The position numbers and the translations under genes are program-made. A model generated the notes under the pieces. The model saw nothing but the letters and a program-made list of their open reading frames with translations, had not been told where the DNA came from and ran no database searches. A DNA stretch of 64,000 nt from Rhizomicrobium electricum. Its GTDB lineage: Bacteria > Pseudomonadota > Alphaproteobacteria > Micropepsales > Micropepsaceae. Positions 7,036 to 17,000 of the stretch are shown here, one piece after another; position 1 is the stretch's first letter, and every line of letters starts with the position of its first letter. The stretch is taken from assembly GCF_011762045.1 (NCBI RefSeq), contig NZ_JAASQS010000007.1:62001-126000 (forward strand), given 5' to 3'.

Positions 7036-8874
7036 TCACACGCGAATATCGAGCCGCACGCTGTTGGGCGCGTAGCTTCCGGACGGAGAACGGGAAGCGG
7101 CAGCATTTGCCGCGACGGCGGTATTGACGGACAGTCCACGGCCGCCGCGTGTCTTCTGGGACCCGCCGCCGTTTTGCTGCTGTTGCTGCTCGCGCAGCGA
7201 GAAATTGAGGCCGCTGCCGGACAGATTGAGACCGGCGTCGGTGAGGGCGCGGTTGAGTGCCGCGGCGTCGCGCTGCAGGAGTTCCAGGGCCTTCGGATTG
7301 TCGACCACCAGATTGGCCTGCGCCTGACCGGAATTGTCGATCGTGAGCTGGACATCGACGCGGCCGAGTTCGACCGGATCGAGACGGATTTCGAACTGAT
7401 GCAGGCCTTCGATCGACTTGGCGGCGATGGTGACGCCGAGCTTGTCGAACGGGGTCGGCACATCGGCGGTGTGATGCTGGGCCGAGACCTGAACTTCGGT
7501 GGCCACGGTTTGCGGCTGCGCAGGCTGCGGTTGCGCGGCCGCGAGTTGGGTGGCGGCATCGTTCGCAGGAGTTTGGTGAGCGGCAGGCTGGGCGTGAGCG
7601 GCCGCCGCATGCGCGTTCGATTGCGCGTTCGACTGCGCGGTCTGCTGTTCGTTCGCCTGAAGGACGCGCGGATCGTTCGGCTGCGCCGAAGTGGCTGCGG
7701 CGGGCTGATCCGACGAGGCCGCAGCGTTCGCCGCCTGGTCGGTGGTAGCGGTCTTCGCTTTTACCGGCGCCTTGATCTTGGTGTCGCCGGTCGCGGGCTT
7801 GGCATCGGCCGAAGCTTGAGGATTGGTCCGCGCTGCCACCAGTACGGCCGCCGCATTCAACGTGGCCGTTTGTTCGGTGCCTTGCTCGGCCCGCTTCGAA
7901 GAGGTCGGCTGGCTGGCTGCGGTTTGGGCGGCTTGCTGCTGGGCGGCCTGCTGCTGGGCGGGCGTTGGTTGCGTGTTGGCCGGGGCGGCTGCCTGCTGCG
8001 TTGCGGTCTCGCGGAGATCGGGCGACGGCGTGTCTTGCTGCGGCGCCGGCGTCTGCTGGGTTCCGGTCTGCTGCACGGCCGCCGAAGCGTCCTGTTGCGC
8101 AGGCTGCGCGTTGGTCGTCGGTGCGGCGCCCTGGGCTGCAGCTAAGGTCGCAGCCGCGTTCTGCCAGGCAATCTGGTCCGCCTGAGGCGCTGCGGGTGCT
8201 GCGGTTTTCTTTTCGCTGGAACCCGTATCGTCGTTCGCAGCCGCCAATTCCGCAGCGGGCGTGGTCTCGTCCGGCTTGTCAGTGCTGGAATTTGCAGCGG
8301 CAAGCGCCGGAGCGGCGGCGTTCAGCGTGGTAGCCGGTGGAGGTGTGACCGTCGGAGCCGGTTGCGCCACGAACAGCGCCAGCATCGGATCCGTTGCTGT
8401 CTTGGCATCGCTGTCTTTGTCGTCGCCGGACTGATCGTCGCTGACGGTCGGAGTGCTATCCGGCGAAGCCGACGACGACGTGTTGGCCGTCGCTGCCGCC
8501 ATGATGGCAGCAACCACCGTAGGATTCTGGGGTGCGGCCGGAATCTGGGGCTGCGGCACGCTCAAATCCGCTGCGGTATTGCGCGCATCGGTCTGTGCCG
8601 AGGTCTTGCCGGTTCCGGTCTGGATCTGGCCGGAGGGAATTTCCACCGCAGCCGGCGCGGCGGAGCCGGGCTGGGAAAGCTGGTCGGTGGCGCTCTGCAA
8701 CATGCTCGCTGCCATAAAGGACGGCATGTAAGACGTGTTGGGTGGCGCGACCGCGGTGGCGGACGCGTCGGCGCTCATCTGCTGCAGGAGTGCTCCGAAC
8801 ACGGCGTCGATCGTCGCCGGCGTTGCTGCCGTCGTCGGTGCGGTTGCCGAAGTCACTGCCGTTACTGTTGTCAC
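7036..8874 (-). CDS. fliK: FliK-like hook-length control protein
   Basis: FliK measures hook length and switches export from hook to filament substrates. Most of the ~612 residues are low-complexity Ala/Gln/Pro/Thr sequence, the expected secreted ruler. The C-terminal ~110 residues form the conserved hook-length domain (LHQFEIRLDPVELGRVDVQL, then PKALELLQRDAAALNRALTD) followed by a Gln run. I place the start at GTG 8874, although the frame stays open to an ATG at 9006. The sigma-54 promoter at 8919-8933 and the FlbD-type palindromes at 9000-9035 lie inside that extension, and its N-terminal residues are Arg/Pro-rich and unlike an exported protein. No strong ribosome site precedes GTG 8874, so the start is uncertain. 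Confidence 0.85.
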   Translation of the reverse strand: MTTVTAVTSATAPTTAATPATIDAVFGALLQQMSADASATAVAPPNTSYMPSFMAASMLQSATDQLSQPGSAAPAAVEIPSGQIQTGTGKTSAQTDARNTAADLSVPQPQIPAAPQNPTVVAAIMAAATANTSSSASPDSTPTVSDDQSGDDKDSDAKTATDPMLALFVAQPAPTVTPPPATTLNAAAPALAAANSSTDKPDETTPAAELAAANDDTGSSEKKTAAPAAPQADQIAWQNAAATLAAAQGAAPTTNAQPAQQDASAAVQQTGTQQTPAPQQDTPSPDLRETATQQAAAPANTQPTPAQQQAAQQQAAQTAASQPTSSKRAEQGTEQTATLNAAAVLVAARTNPQASADAKPATGDTKIKAPVKAKTATTDQAANAAASSDQPAAATSAQPNDPRVLQANEQQTAQSNAQSNAHAAAAHAQPAAHQTPANDAATQLAAAQPQPAQPQTVATEVQVSAQHHTADVPTPFDKLGVTIAAKSIEGLHQFEIRLDPVELGRVDVQLTIDNSGQAQANLVVDNPKALELLQRDAAALNRALTDAGLNLSGSGLNFSLREQQQQQNGGGSQKTRGGRGLSVNTAVAANAAASRSPSGSYAPNSVRLDIRV

Positions 8875-8918
8875 GTCGACCAAGCGCGAAGGTCCGCGAG
8901 AGTTGCGACGGGTGTGAA

Positions 8919-8933
8919 GCAAGGGCCGGACCA
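8919..8933 (-). promoter_or_regulatory. Sigma-54 promoter for fliK-flgD-flgE
   Basis: The minus strand reads TGGTCC-GGCCC-TTGC, with the essential GG and GC dinucleotides exactly ten bases apart. It matches TGGCAC-N5-TTGC with two differences. The predicted start near 8907 is ~33 bases before the fliK GTG at 8874. Confidence 0.65.
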
Positions 8934-8999
8934 CATTTCCCCCGGCCGGAAACGCTATGTTTTCCGCGCTACCGGCAGGGCGGGCCAGGTCGGAAGGGA

Positions 9000-9035
9000 G
9001 CGGCACCTTCTGCCGCGGGCGGCAAAAACTGCCGC
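9000..9035. promoter_or_regulatory. Two FlbD-type (ftr-like) palindromes, shared enhancer
   Basis: Two 17-bp palindromes of identical design, GCGGCA-N5-TGCCGC, occupy 9000-9016 and 9019-9035, with centres 19 bp apart. They lie ~86 and ~105 bp upstream of the predicted flgK start and ~101 and ~120 bp upstream of the predicted fliK start. Those are normal distances for bacterial enhancers of sigma-54 promoters. In Caulobacter, FlbD activates the divergent hook promoters from such shared sites. Confidence 0.72.
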
Positions 9036-9086
9036 ACAGGGCCGGTCAAAAATCCCGGTTTTCCGCCGCAACCGGCGCCCGGAAAC

Positions 9087-9101
9087 TGGCATGGGGCTTG
9101 C
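9087..9101 (+). promoter_or_regulatory. Sigma-54 promoter for flgK-flgL
   Basis: TGGCAT-GGGGC-TTGC matches the sigma-54 consensus TGGCAC-N5-TTGC at all but one position. The predicted start is near 9113, giving a leader of ~29 bases to the flgK GTG at 9142. It faces away from the fliK promoter. Confidence 0.78.
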
Positions 9102-9141
9102 GATCAACGAAGCGGCGACAAAGTATTTTCGGGAAACACCC

Positions 9142-11286
9142 GTGGCCCTGAACGGAATTCTGTCTAGCGCACTGACTGCCATGCAGACCAACACGTCTGC
9201 ATTGAAGGTGGTGTCGCAGAACATCTCGAACCTCAACACCGCGAACTATGCGCGGCGCGAGGTCAATCTCAGTGCGCTCGGCGCGGCCGGCATTCCCTCC
9301 GGCGTGACCATTGAAGATGTCACGCGCGTGACCAACCAGTACCTGACGCAAGAGTGCCTCGCGGCGTCGTCGTCGTCCTCGCAATATGATACGGCGAGTT
9401 CCTTCTACGACCAGATCAACGCGCTCCTGGGTTCGCCCGGAGACGGCAACTCTCTGACGTCCAAAATCTCCGATGTGTTGGGCAAGCTCGCCTCGGCGCA
9501 GCTTTCGACCAACGTCGGATCGAGCCAGGCAAGCATCGTCAGTTCGCTGAAATCGCTGACGTCGTCGGTTTCGACCATTTCGTCGTCGCTCGACAATATG
9601 GCCACGCAGGCCGACTCGCAGTTGGCGACCACGGTGACCGGCGCGTCCACCCTGATCAAGCAGATTTACGACTACAACAATCTGATCAAGGCCGCCACGC
9701 TGCAGGGCAACACCGATACCGCGTATCTCGACCAGCGCGACACGGCCTTGAAAAACCTGTCCGCGGACATGGACATCCGGGTCACGCCCCAGTCGGACGG
9801 CACCGTTCAGGTCACCACCACCGACGGCATCGGCCTCGTCGGTACCGGCAGCTATTCCGTGCTCTCGTACAAGCCCGGCACCGGCACCGGCTACGGCACC
9901 ATTTCGGTCCAGGATACCAACGGCAACACCGGCCAGCCGATCGGGACGGTCCAGTCGCTCGACAGCCATCTGACGGCGGGCTCGATGCGGGGCTTGATCG
10001 ATCTGCGCGACACCACCATCGCCGGTATCCAGAACGAGCTCGGCTCGCTGGCCAAAGGCATGGCCAATGCCTTCAACGAAATCCACAACGAGTCGAGCGC
10101 GTATCCGCCGCCGACCGAGCTGACCGGCCACAATACCGGGCTTCTCGCCTCCGACTCGCTCGGGTTCACCGGCAAGTCCGAGTTCGTGCTGACCAACTCG
10201 AGCGGCGTCAAGCAGCACACGATCGATTTCAATTTCGACAACTCGCCGCCTTCGCTCTCGGTCGACGGCGGCGCTGCCAGCACCTTCACCGCCACGGTTG
10301 GCGGTTTCGCCACGGCGCTCAACGGCGCGCTGTCCGGATTGGGCGGCGGCGGCTCGGCGAGCTTCGCCAACGGCGTCCTGTCGGTCGACGGCGGCAGCTA
10401 CGGCGTGGTGGTCGGGGATCCCGATTCCACCCATCCGTCCTCGCGCGGCGGCGCCGGCCTATCGCAATTCTTCGGCCTCAACGACGTGCTGACGACCTCG
10501 GTCCCGTCGTTATCCAACACCGGCATGTCGGCGTCCGATGCGCTCGGTCTTGCGGCCAACGGCCAGATCAAGTTCACGGTCAAGAACCCCAACGGTTCGG
10601 TTGCGACCAGCGCCGCAGTGACGATCACCACCGGCATGACGGTCGGCCAGGCGATCACGGCGATCAATACGAGCCTTGGCGGCTACGCTTCGGTGTCGCT
10701 CGATGCCAACGGCGCGATGACGACGACGGTCAATACCAATTACCCCGGCTATTCGCTGCAAGTCACCGACGACTCGACCGCGCGCGGCACCACCGGCATT
10801 TCGGTCAGCGATCTGTTCGGGCTCGGCGCCAATGCGATCAGCAGGCTGTCGTCCGGCTTTACGGTCAATGCCGATATCGCTTCGTCGTCGAGCCGGCTGG
10901 CGCTCGCTCGGCCCAATCTTTCGCCGACCGCGACCCAGATCGTCGGATCCGGCGACTCGACGGGTTTGCAGGCCCTGCAGGCGCTGGCGAGCAAAGAGGT
11001 GTCCTTCGACAAGGTTGCCAATCTCGGCGCGCAGACCACGTCGCTGCAGAATTATGCCGCCGCGCTTTATCAGGACATCGCCACCCAGTCGGCCAACAAT
11101 ACGACGGCCAAGACCACGCAGGACGACCGGCTGACGGAAGCGCAGGCTCGCCTCTCCAACAATTCGGGCGTGAACCTCGATGAAGAGCTGGCGAACATGA
11201 TCATCTACCAGCGCGCCTACAGCGCCGGCGCCCGGCTGTTGACCACCGTCAACCAGCTTTATGATTCCCTCTTGAGCATCCAGTGA
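9142..11286 (+). CDS. flgK: FlgK, hook-filament junction protein 1
   Basis: FlgK (HAP1) joins hook to filament. I start it at GTG 9142 (VALNGILSSALTAMQTN), giving 714 residues. Homologues begin at this point, and the longer reading frames run back through the sigma-54 promoter, including an ATG at 9090 that lies within the -24/-12 element. GGGAA lies 8 bases upstream. The N-terminal helix contains ALKVVSQNISNLNTANYARR, and the C-terminal helix contains IYQRAYSAGARLLTTVNQLY. The middle (about 400-620) holds inserted beta-rich domains, which make it longer than enteric FlgK (~550). flgL follows after 8 bases. Confidence 0.94.
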   Translation: MALNGILSSALTAMQTNTSALKVVSQNISNLNTANYARREVNLSALGAAGIPSGVTIEDVTRVTNQYLTQECLAASSSSSQYDTASSFYDQINALLGSPGDGNSLTSKISDVLGKLASAQLSTNVGSSQASIVSSLKSLTSSVSTISSSLDNMATQADSQLATTVTGASTLIKQIYDYNNLIKAATLQGNTDTAYLDQRDTALKNLSADMDIRVTPQSDGTVQVTTTDGIGLVGTGSYSVLSYKPGTGTGYGTISVQDTNGNTGQPIGTVQSLDSHLTAGSMRGLIDLRDTTIAGIQNELGSLAKGMANAFNEIHNESSAYPPPTELTGHNTGLLASDSLGFTGKSEFVLTNSSGVKQHTIDFNFDNSPPSLSVDGGAASTFTATVGGFATALNGALSGLGGGGSASFANGVLSVDGGSYGVVVGDPDSTHPSSRGGAGLSQFFGLNDVLTTSVPSLSNTGMSASDALGLAANGQIKFTVKNPNGSVATSAAVTITTGMTVGQAITAINTSLGGYASVSLDANGAMTTTVNTNYPGYSLQVTDDSTARGTTGISVSDLFGLGANAISRLSSGFTVNADIASSSSRLALARPNLSPTATQIVGSGDSTGLQALQALASKEVSFDKVANLGAQTTSLQNYAAALYQDIATQSANNTTAKTTQDDRLTEAQARLSNNSGVNLDEELANMIIYQRAYSAGARLLTTVNQLYDSLLSIQ

Positions 11287-11294
11287 GGTAAGCG

Positions 11295-12236
11295 ATGAGT
11301 ATCGATCGCGTCGCAACCAATAACCAGACGAGCTACATGCTTTCGCAGATCGCGAAGGCGAACGTGAAGCTGCAGCAATCCGAGTACCAGGTCACCACCG
11401 GGAAGAACTCGAGCGATTATGCCGGCATCGGCGACAAGACCGCGGCGCTCGAAGGCGCGCGGGCGGCGGCCGAACGGGCCAAAGGCTATGCCGCCTCGAC
11501 GCAGCTCGCGATGACCCAGACCGACTTGCAGAATACCCAGCTCACGACCCTGACGGGTCTGGCTTCGCAGTTGCAGAAAGCGGTCCGCTCCGCCGTCTCC
11601 AAATCCGACGGCACCGGCCTGATGACGACCGCCAAGAGCATCTTCGATCAGGCGACTGCGATCCTTAACGCCAAGGACTCCAACGGCAACTACATCTATG
11701 GCGGCGAGATCTCCGATCAGCCGCCGTTCACCGCGACCAGCCTTTCCGATCTGGTGACCCAGCCTTCGGTGTCGTCGTTTTTCCAGAACGGCACGGTCAA
11801 GAAGTCCGTGACGGTGGGCGACGGCCAGACCGAGACGATCGGTGTGCTCGCCTCCGACATCGGCACCGACCTGATGAACGCGCTGAAGGCGTTGTACCAG
11901 GAGGATCAGTCGACGTCGCTTTCGGGCTCGATCACCGAAACGCAGATCGGCAATCTCTCGAACAACGTCACGCCGAAGACCGATACCGCCTACAAGAACC
12001 TGAACGCGGTGACGGCCCAGAACGGCAACACCTACACGACGCTCAAGAACGACGTGACCAATCAGCAGTCGCTGCAGAACCTCTATACCGGCTTCGTGTC
12101 GGACATCGAGGACGCCGATATGGCGACGGCCTTGACCAATCTGTCGAACAACCAGACCGCGTTGCAGGCCGTGCTCACCGTGACGTCCAAGCTGAACGAT
12201 CTCACCTTGTTGAATTTCCTGCCGGCTTCGGGCTGA
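11295..12236 (+). CDS. flgL: FlgL, hook-filament junction protein 3 (flagellin-like)
   Basis: FlgL (HAP3) is the second junction protein and belongs to the flagellin family. The 313-residue product has a flagellin-type N-terminal helix (MSIDRVATNNQTSYML, then QSEYQVTTGKNSSDYAGIGD at about 30-50). Its C-terminal helix reads MATALTNLSNNQTALQAVL and ends LTLLNFLPASG. The central part (NYIYGGEISDQPPF) is typical of FlgL rather than filament flagellin. It lies 8 bases after flgK, in the same transcription unit. Confidence 0.93.
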   Translation: MSIDRVATNNQTSYMLSQIAKANVKLQQSEYQVTTGKNSSDYAGIGDKTAALEGARAAAERAKGYAASTQLAMTQTDLQNTQLTTLTGLASQLQKAVRSAVSKSDGTGLMTTAKSIFDQATAILNAKDSNGNYIYGGEISDQPPFTATSLSDLVTQPSVSSFFQNGTVKKSVTVGDGQTETIGVLASDIGTDLMNALKALYQEDQSTSLSGSITETQIGNLSNNVTPKTDTAYKNLNAVTAQNGNTYTTLKNDVTNQQSLQNLYTGFVSDIEDADMATALTNLSNNQTALQAVLTVTSKLNDLTLLNFLPASG

Positions 12237-12284
12237 CGGGACGCCAATCTTGCCCTCGCTGCGGCGAGCCGATAAGACGCGGTC

Positions 12285-13373
12285 ATGATGCCTCATTCTC
12301 CAGCGCCGGCCGCCAAGCCGGTCAAGCGGATCGTCGCTGCCATGTCGGGCGGCGTCGATTCTTCGGTGACGGCCGCGCTGTTGCAGCGCGAAGGCTACGA
12401 AGTGATCGGCGTCACCTTGCAGCTCTATTCCGGCATGGCCGACCGCAAAGGCGCCTGCTGCGCCGGCAAGGACATCTACGACGCCCGCCGGGTCGCGGAT
12501 AAGCTCGGCATTGCCCATTACGTGCTCGATTACGAGGACCGCTTTCGCACGTCCGTGATCGACGACTTCGTCGCCGGTTACGCGCGCGGCGAGACCCCCA
12601 TTCCGTGCATCCGCTGCAACGAGCGGGTGAAGTTCGGCGATCTGATGAAGAGCGCGCGCGATCTCGGCGCCGATGCGCTCGCCACCGGCCATTATGTGCG
12701 GCGGATCGCGGGGGCGAATGGCGCCGAACTGCACACGGGCGTCGATGCGGCGCGCGACCAAAGCTATTTCCTGTTCGCCACCACGCGCGAACAGCTCGAT
12801 TATCTGCGCTTTCCGCTCGGGGGTTTGAGCAAACCCAAGGTGCGCGAGATCGCCGCCGAACTCGGTCTCGTCAACGCCAAAAAGCCCGACAGCCAGGATA
12901 TCTGCTTTGTGACCGGCGATTACACCGAGGTCGTCAAGCGTCTGAAGCCGGACGCCGGCCGTCCCGGCGACATCGTCGATACGGCAGGACGCGTCCTCGG
13001 ACGCCACGACGGCGTCATCAATTTCACCATCGGGCAAAGGAAAGGTCTGGGCCTTTCCGGCAACGCGGCGCCCTTGTTCGTGCTTGCGATCGATGCCGAG
13101 CGCGCCCAGGTCGTGGTCGGCCCGCGCGAAGCGCTGCAAACACGCCGCATCCATCTCAAGGACGTCAATTGGCTGGCCGACCCCGAACTGGCCCGCGAAT
13201 GCGTCGCCAAAGTCCGCTCGATGCGCGCGCCGGTTGCCGCCCATGTTGCGGTCACGCCCGACGGGGCGGAGGTGGAACTGCTGGAGCCGGAAATGGGCGT
13301 CGCACCCGGCCAGGCCTGCGTATTCTACAAAGACACTCAGGTTCTCGGCGGCGGCTGGATCGCCAAATCCTGA
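12285..13373 (+). CDS. mnmA: MnmA, tRNA-specific 2-thiouridylase
   Basis: MnmA inserts sulfur at position 2 of the wobble uridine (U34) of tRNA-Lys, -Glu and -Gln, using ATP and a relayed persulfide. The PP-loop SGGVDSSV occurs at about residues 23-30. The two catalytic cysteines are in PIPCIRCN (about 107) and QDICFV (about 208). The C-terminal beta-barrel starts near [10 protein letters not shown]. At 362 residues it has family length. Two ATG codons stand in tandem (12285 and 12288) and the choice is open. It lies 48 bases after flgL and is probably independently expressed. Confidence 0.95.
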   Translation: MMPHSPAPAAKPVKRIVAAMSGGVDSSVTAALLQREGYEVIGVTLQLYSGMADRKGACCAGKDIYDARRVADKLGIAHYVLDYEDRFRTSVIDDFVAGYARGETPIPCIRCNERVKFGDLMKSARDLGADALATGHYVRRIAGANGAELHTGVDAARDQSYFLFATTREQLDYLRFPLGGLSKPKVREIAAELGLVNAKKPDSQDICFVTGDYTEVVKRLKPDAGRPGDIVDTAGRVLGRHDGVINFTIGQRKGLGLSGNAAPLFVLAIDAERAQVVVGPREALQTRRIHLKDVNWLADPELARECVAKVRSMRAPVAAHVAVTPDGAEVELLEPEMGVAPGQACVFYKDTQVLGGGWIAKS

Positions 13374-13444
13374 GCCGGGAACACGGAAAATCGCCCCTGC
13401 CCGCATCCCCAACAGGAGTTGATGCCGGAGCGGCAAGCAGCTTC

Positions 13445-13473
13445 TTGACAGCGTTCCGGTGCCCCCCTAAACC
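13445..13473 (+). promoter_or_regulatory. Sigma-70-type promoter of the tRNA gene
   Basis: A perfect -35 TTGACA (13445-13450), a 17-base spacer and a -10-like TAAACC (13468-13473) place the start near 13480, about five bases before the mature tRNA end. The -10 is weak. Confidence 0.55.
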
Positions 13474-13484
13474 CGCGCCTCCGT

Positions 13485-13559
13485 GGCAGCGTAGCTCAGC
13501 GGTAGAGCAGGGGAATCATAATCCCTTGGTCGGGGGTTCAAATCCCTCCGCTGCTACCA
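13485..13559 (+). tRNA. tRNA with CAT anticodon (elongator Met, or Ile read via lysidine)
   Basis: The 75-base cloverleaf folds well. It has a 7-bp acceptor (GGCAGCG with CGCTGCT, G-U at 1-72), a D-arm GCTC/GAGC, an anticodon stem GGGGA/TCCCT around loop ATCATAA (anticodon CAT), a T-stem GGGGG/CCCTC with loop TTCAAAT, and an encoded ACCA end. The genomic CAT anticodon fits elongator tRNA-Met or the minor tRNA-Ile whose C34 becomes lysidine. The TTGGTC variable region leans towards the latter, but I cannot decide. Confidence 0.9.
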
Positions 13560-13602
13560 GTCTTCTTGCAATAGAAGGCTGTCGTCGAAGTCCGTTCGAC
13601 GA
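13558..13602 (+). terminator. Two hairpins directly after the tRNA
   Basis: The first hairpin (13558-13581) pairs CAGTCTTCT with AGAAGGCTG, one G-T pair, loop of 6. The second (13582-13602) pairs TCGTCGAA with TTCGACGA perfectly, loop of 5. There is no T-run, so they may be processing or attenuation structures rather than a classical terminator. Confidence 0.4.
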
Positions 13603-14012
13603 AGGTGGGCCCCCAGATCGGGCCGGGCCCGCCGGTCATTCCCACTACGATGGCTAATCCTCGCGCGCGGTCTGGCGCGCGCTCCGGTCCCTGATTTCTC
13701 GCCATGGCGTCATTTAAGCGTTTGTTTCCGCGAGGGAATTTGCGGCAATTCTGCAACGCATCCGGGTGATTCCGAGTAAATTGAACTGCGACTACGTTGC
13801 AATCTCCGCAATGTTTGTTAGCGTTCACAACGAAAACAGTAGGAGATAGCGCTTACCGCGCCAGTCTCCTCGATGAGGAAATGCATACGGGAAAATCATC
13901 TTCCCCTTCGTGCGAGCGGAGTTGCGCATACCGCAACTCATAAGTGCGAATGCAGCTTAGTGTGATTTTAAATTAATCGGTCGACGTACCGGCCAAGCAG
14001 GAGGGATTACAG
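13603..14012. other. Long leader / intergenic region before the TonB receptor
   Basis: This ~410-base region holds no convincing gene. It is less GC-rich near 13700-13980 than its neighbours, as expected for a regulated promoter region. It contains a LacI-family-like operator (listed separately), and a GAGGG ribosome site (14000-14004) precedes the GTG start of the receptor. I cannot place the -35/-10 with confidence. Confidence 0.5.
13816..13829. promoter_or_regulatory. LacI-family-like operator upstream of the TonB receptor
   Basis: TGTTAGCGTTCACA is close to the palindrome TGTTAGCGCTAACA, bound by LacI-family sugar regulators in Caulobacter and Xanthomonas (three mismatches, all in the right half). 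It lies ~185 bases before the receptor start. No LacI-type gene is in the window. Confidence 0.35.
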
Positions 14013-17000
14013 GTGAATCGGACACGTACTCATTCGATGGCATGGATCAGGGCCAGCCTTTTCAGTGGCGCGTGCGCGGCTGCGATGCTGCCGGTCCCGG
14101 CGACCGCACAGGACCAAAGCACCGGCGAAGTCGTAGTGGTGACCGGCATCCGCGGATCGCTGCAGCGTTCGTTGGACATCAAGCGTGAATCGACGGGTAT
14201 CGTCGACGCCATCAGTTCCGAGGATATCGGCAAGTTCCCCGATACCAATCTGGCGGAAGCCATGATGCGTATTCCAGGCGTCACTGTCACCCGTGGTCGC
14301 GGTACGGCGTCCGGTGGCACGGGCGGTACCTCGTCGAACGGTGAGGCCAGCGAAATCACCGTTCGTGGTTTCGGCCCGACCTTCAACGAAACGCTGTTCG
14401 ACGGCCGCAGAGTTGCTACGGGTACCGGCGACCGCGCCTTTGACTTCTCGTCGGTCACTTCCGACTATGTCGGTCAGATCGCGATCATGAAGACGCCCGA
14501 CGCCTCGGTGTCTTCGGGCGCCATCGGCGCGACGATCGACATCAAGTTCCCCAAGCCGTTCGACAAGCCGGGTCTTGTGGCTGCCGCCTCGTTCTCGGGC
14601 CAGATATCGCCCGAGCGGGGCAAGTGGTCGCCCAACGGATCGTTCCTGATCAGCGACACCTTCGCCCACGACACCATCGGTATCCTGGTCGCCGGGTCCT
14701 ATTCGGACACCGAAACCCGCCAGAACCACATCAATATCCAGGGCTGGGAAGGCAAGATGGCCGCCAGCCAGGATACACCGACCAGCCCGATCGTCTCGCG
14801 GTATGGCAACTATCCCTCGGTGAATGGCCAAATCCTGGGGCCGCAGCAGGCGCTCACGACGCCGACGTGGTTCATCCAGGATTACGGCATCTATCACGAG
14901 CTGGAGCAGGTTGAGCGCAAGCAGGCCCGTGTCGTTCTGCAGTGGCGTCCGACGGACGCGCTGGAAATCACGGTGAACGACAATTTCTCGCGCGATAACG
15001 ACCATCAGGCGCAGTACGGCTACAGCGTGTGGTTCAACACCGGCAATATGCAGAACGTGCAGCTCGACAAGAACGGCACGGTCGTCAATTTCCAGCAGAC
15101 CACGCCGACCGACTTCCAGGGCCAGTACAATCCGCAGATTCTGCAGTTCAACGACTACGGCCTCAACATCAAGTGGAACGCCAGCGACAAGCTCACATTC
15201 ATCCTCGACTACGATCACGCCGACGGCTGGTCGAACCCTGGCGGTGTGGTCGGCGCCGATATGGACGTCGGTTATGGCAACGGCGCGGACAATGCCGTTC
15301 TCGGCATCGCCATCCAGAACGGTCATGGCCTGCCGGTTCCGACGTCGTACGGCCCCAACAACGACAAGAGCCAGTTCGTCAATAACGGCCTCATCGGCTC
15401 GCACGTGCTGCCGATGACCATGGGCAAGAACCTGGATACGCTCAACCAGGTGAAGCTTGAGGGTATCTGGACCGATAGCGATGCGCTGTCGTTCAAGTTC
15501 GGCCTGCAATATGTCGCCGAACATAAGAATCAAGATTCGTACAGCACCTTCGTCAACAACCAATGGCAGGCCTATTCGGGCTACGGCCCGGCGTCGGGCA
15601 ACTGTCCCAATCCGGCCGATCTGGCCAACTGCCACGGCGTAGCGTTGCCGCAAGATCTGTTCTCCAAGACCTTCAGCACCAAGGACTTCATCAGCGGCTG
15701 GACCGGTTCCGAGAATCTGCCGGCGAACATTCTGCAATACGATCCGTGGCCGACCATCTCCTATCTGCAAAGCTTGGGTAATCCGCAGACTACGGTCATA
15801 CCGGGCGCCAACACCCATTGCTGCGATCTGCCGAAAGACAGTCTCGGCAACACGCTGCCCGCCGCGGCCGGCTTGCCGCAAAATGCCGGCAGACCCTTCA
15901 CCGGCACATTCATTCCCGCTTTCGATCCGGGCTCCCACCTGGTCCTGCAGGAAAAGACCTACTCCGGCTACATTCAGAGCACGTTCAAGACCGAACTCGC
16001 CAAGATGCCGCTGCGGGTCAACTTCGGTGTACGCTATGACATCACGCAGGAGACGATGGCGGGTCTCCAGCGCGTGGTGCAGAGCTTCACCCAGCAGAGC
16101 GGCGACTTGACGTCGTGGAATGTCGGTTATGTCACCGATCCCAGTTCCGCGAACGACGTGAGCCCCGTCACCAAGGATCACAGCTATCAGTACCTGTTGC
16201 CGAACATCGACATGACCTTGTCGGTCACCGACAACTTGGATCTGCGCTTTAATGCGTCGCGTACCCTCACACGTCCGCCGATCATCAATTTGAATCCGGT
16301 GACCAATGTCGGCGCCGGGCGTCTCGGCGACGTCACGGCGAGTTCCGGTAACCCGGATCTTCTGCCGTTCCTTTCCGACAACCTCGATGTCGGCGCCCAG
16401 TGGTACTACTCCGAGAACTCCTACCTGTCGGTCGATGCCTTCGTGAAGGCGGTGGACAACTTCGTCATCACCCAGTCGAAGGGGCAGACCTATGGCCCCA
16501 TCGGCCATTGTATCGACACCCATCCGGCGCCGTGTACCTTTGCCGGTCAGACCGTGGAGGTTCCGTACACGCTTTCGCAGCCGGTTAACGGTCCTGCCGC
16601 CAATGTGTACGGCCTCGAAATCGCCTGGCAGCATGTGTTCGGAGATTCCGGCTTCGGCCTCTCGATCAACGGCACCATCGTCGGGACCAACAAGCCTTAC
16701 GACCAGCACAACCTCAGTGTCAGCGGGTTCTCGGTCACCGGTTTGGCGGACTCGGCGAACTTCATGGTGTTCTACGACAAGGACGGCTTCCAGGCCCGTC
16801 TTGCCGCCAACTGGCAGGACACCTACCTCGATCACTTCGGTCAGATCCAGAACGGTTCGGATTTCGGTACCGAGCCGACCTTCGTGAATACCAGCTGGAA
16901 TCTCGACTTCTCGACCAGCTACGACTTCACGGAACATCTCACCGCGTATTTCTCGGCTGCGAACCTGACCGACGCGACCTACTCCACGCACGGCCGCTTC

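Noticed and set aside
8875..9006. Extension of fliK upstream to ATG 9006
   Set aside because: This stretch contains the sigma-54 promoter and FlbD palindromes and gives an Arg/Pro-rich sequence not found in FliK.
8362..9141. Extension of flgK upstream, including ATG 9090
   Set aside because: The ATG lies within the -24/-12 promoter element, and homologues begin at the GTG at 9142.
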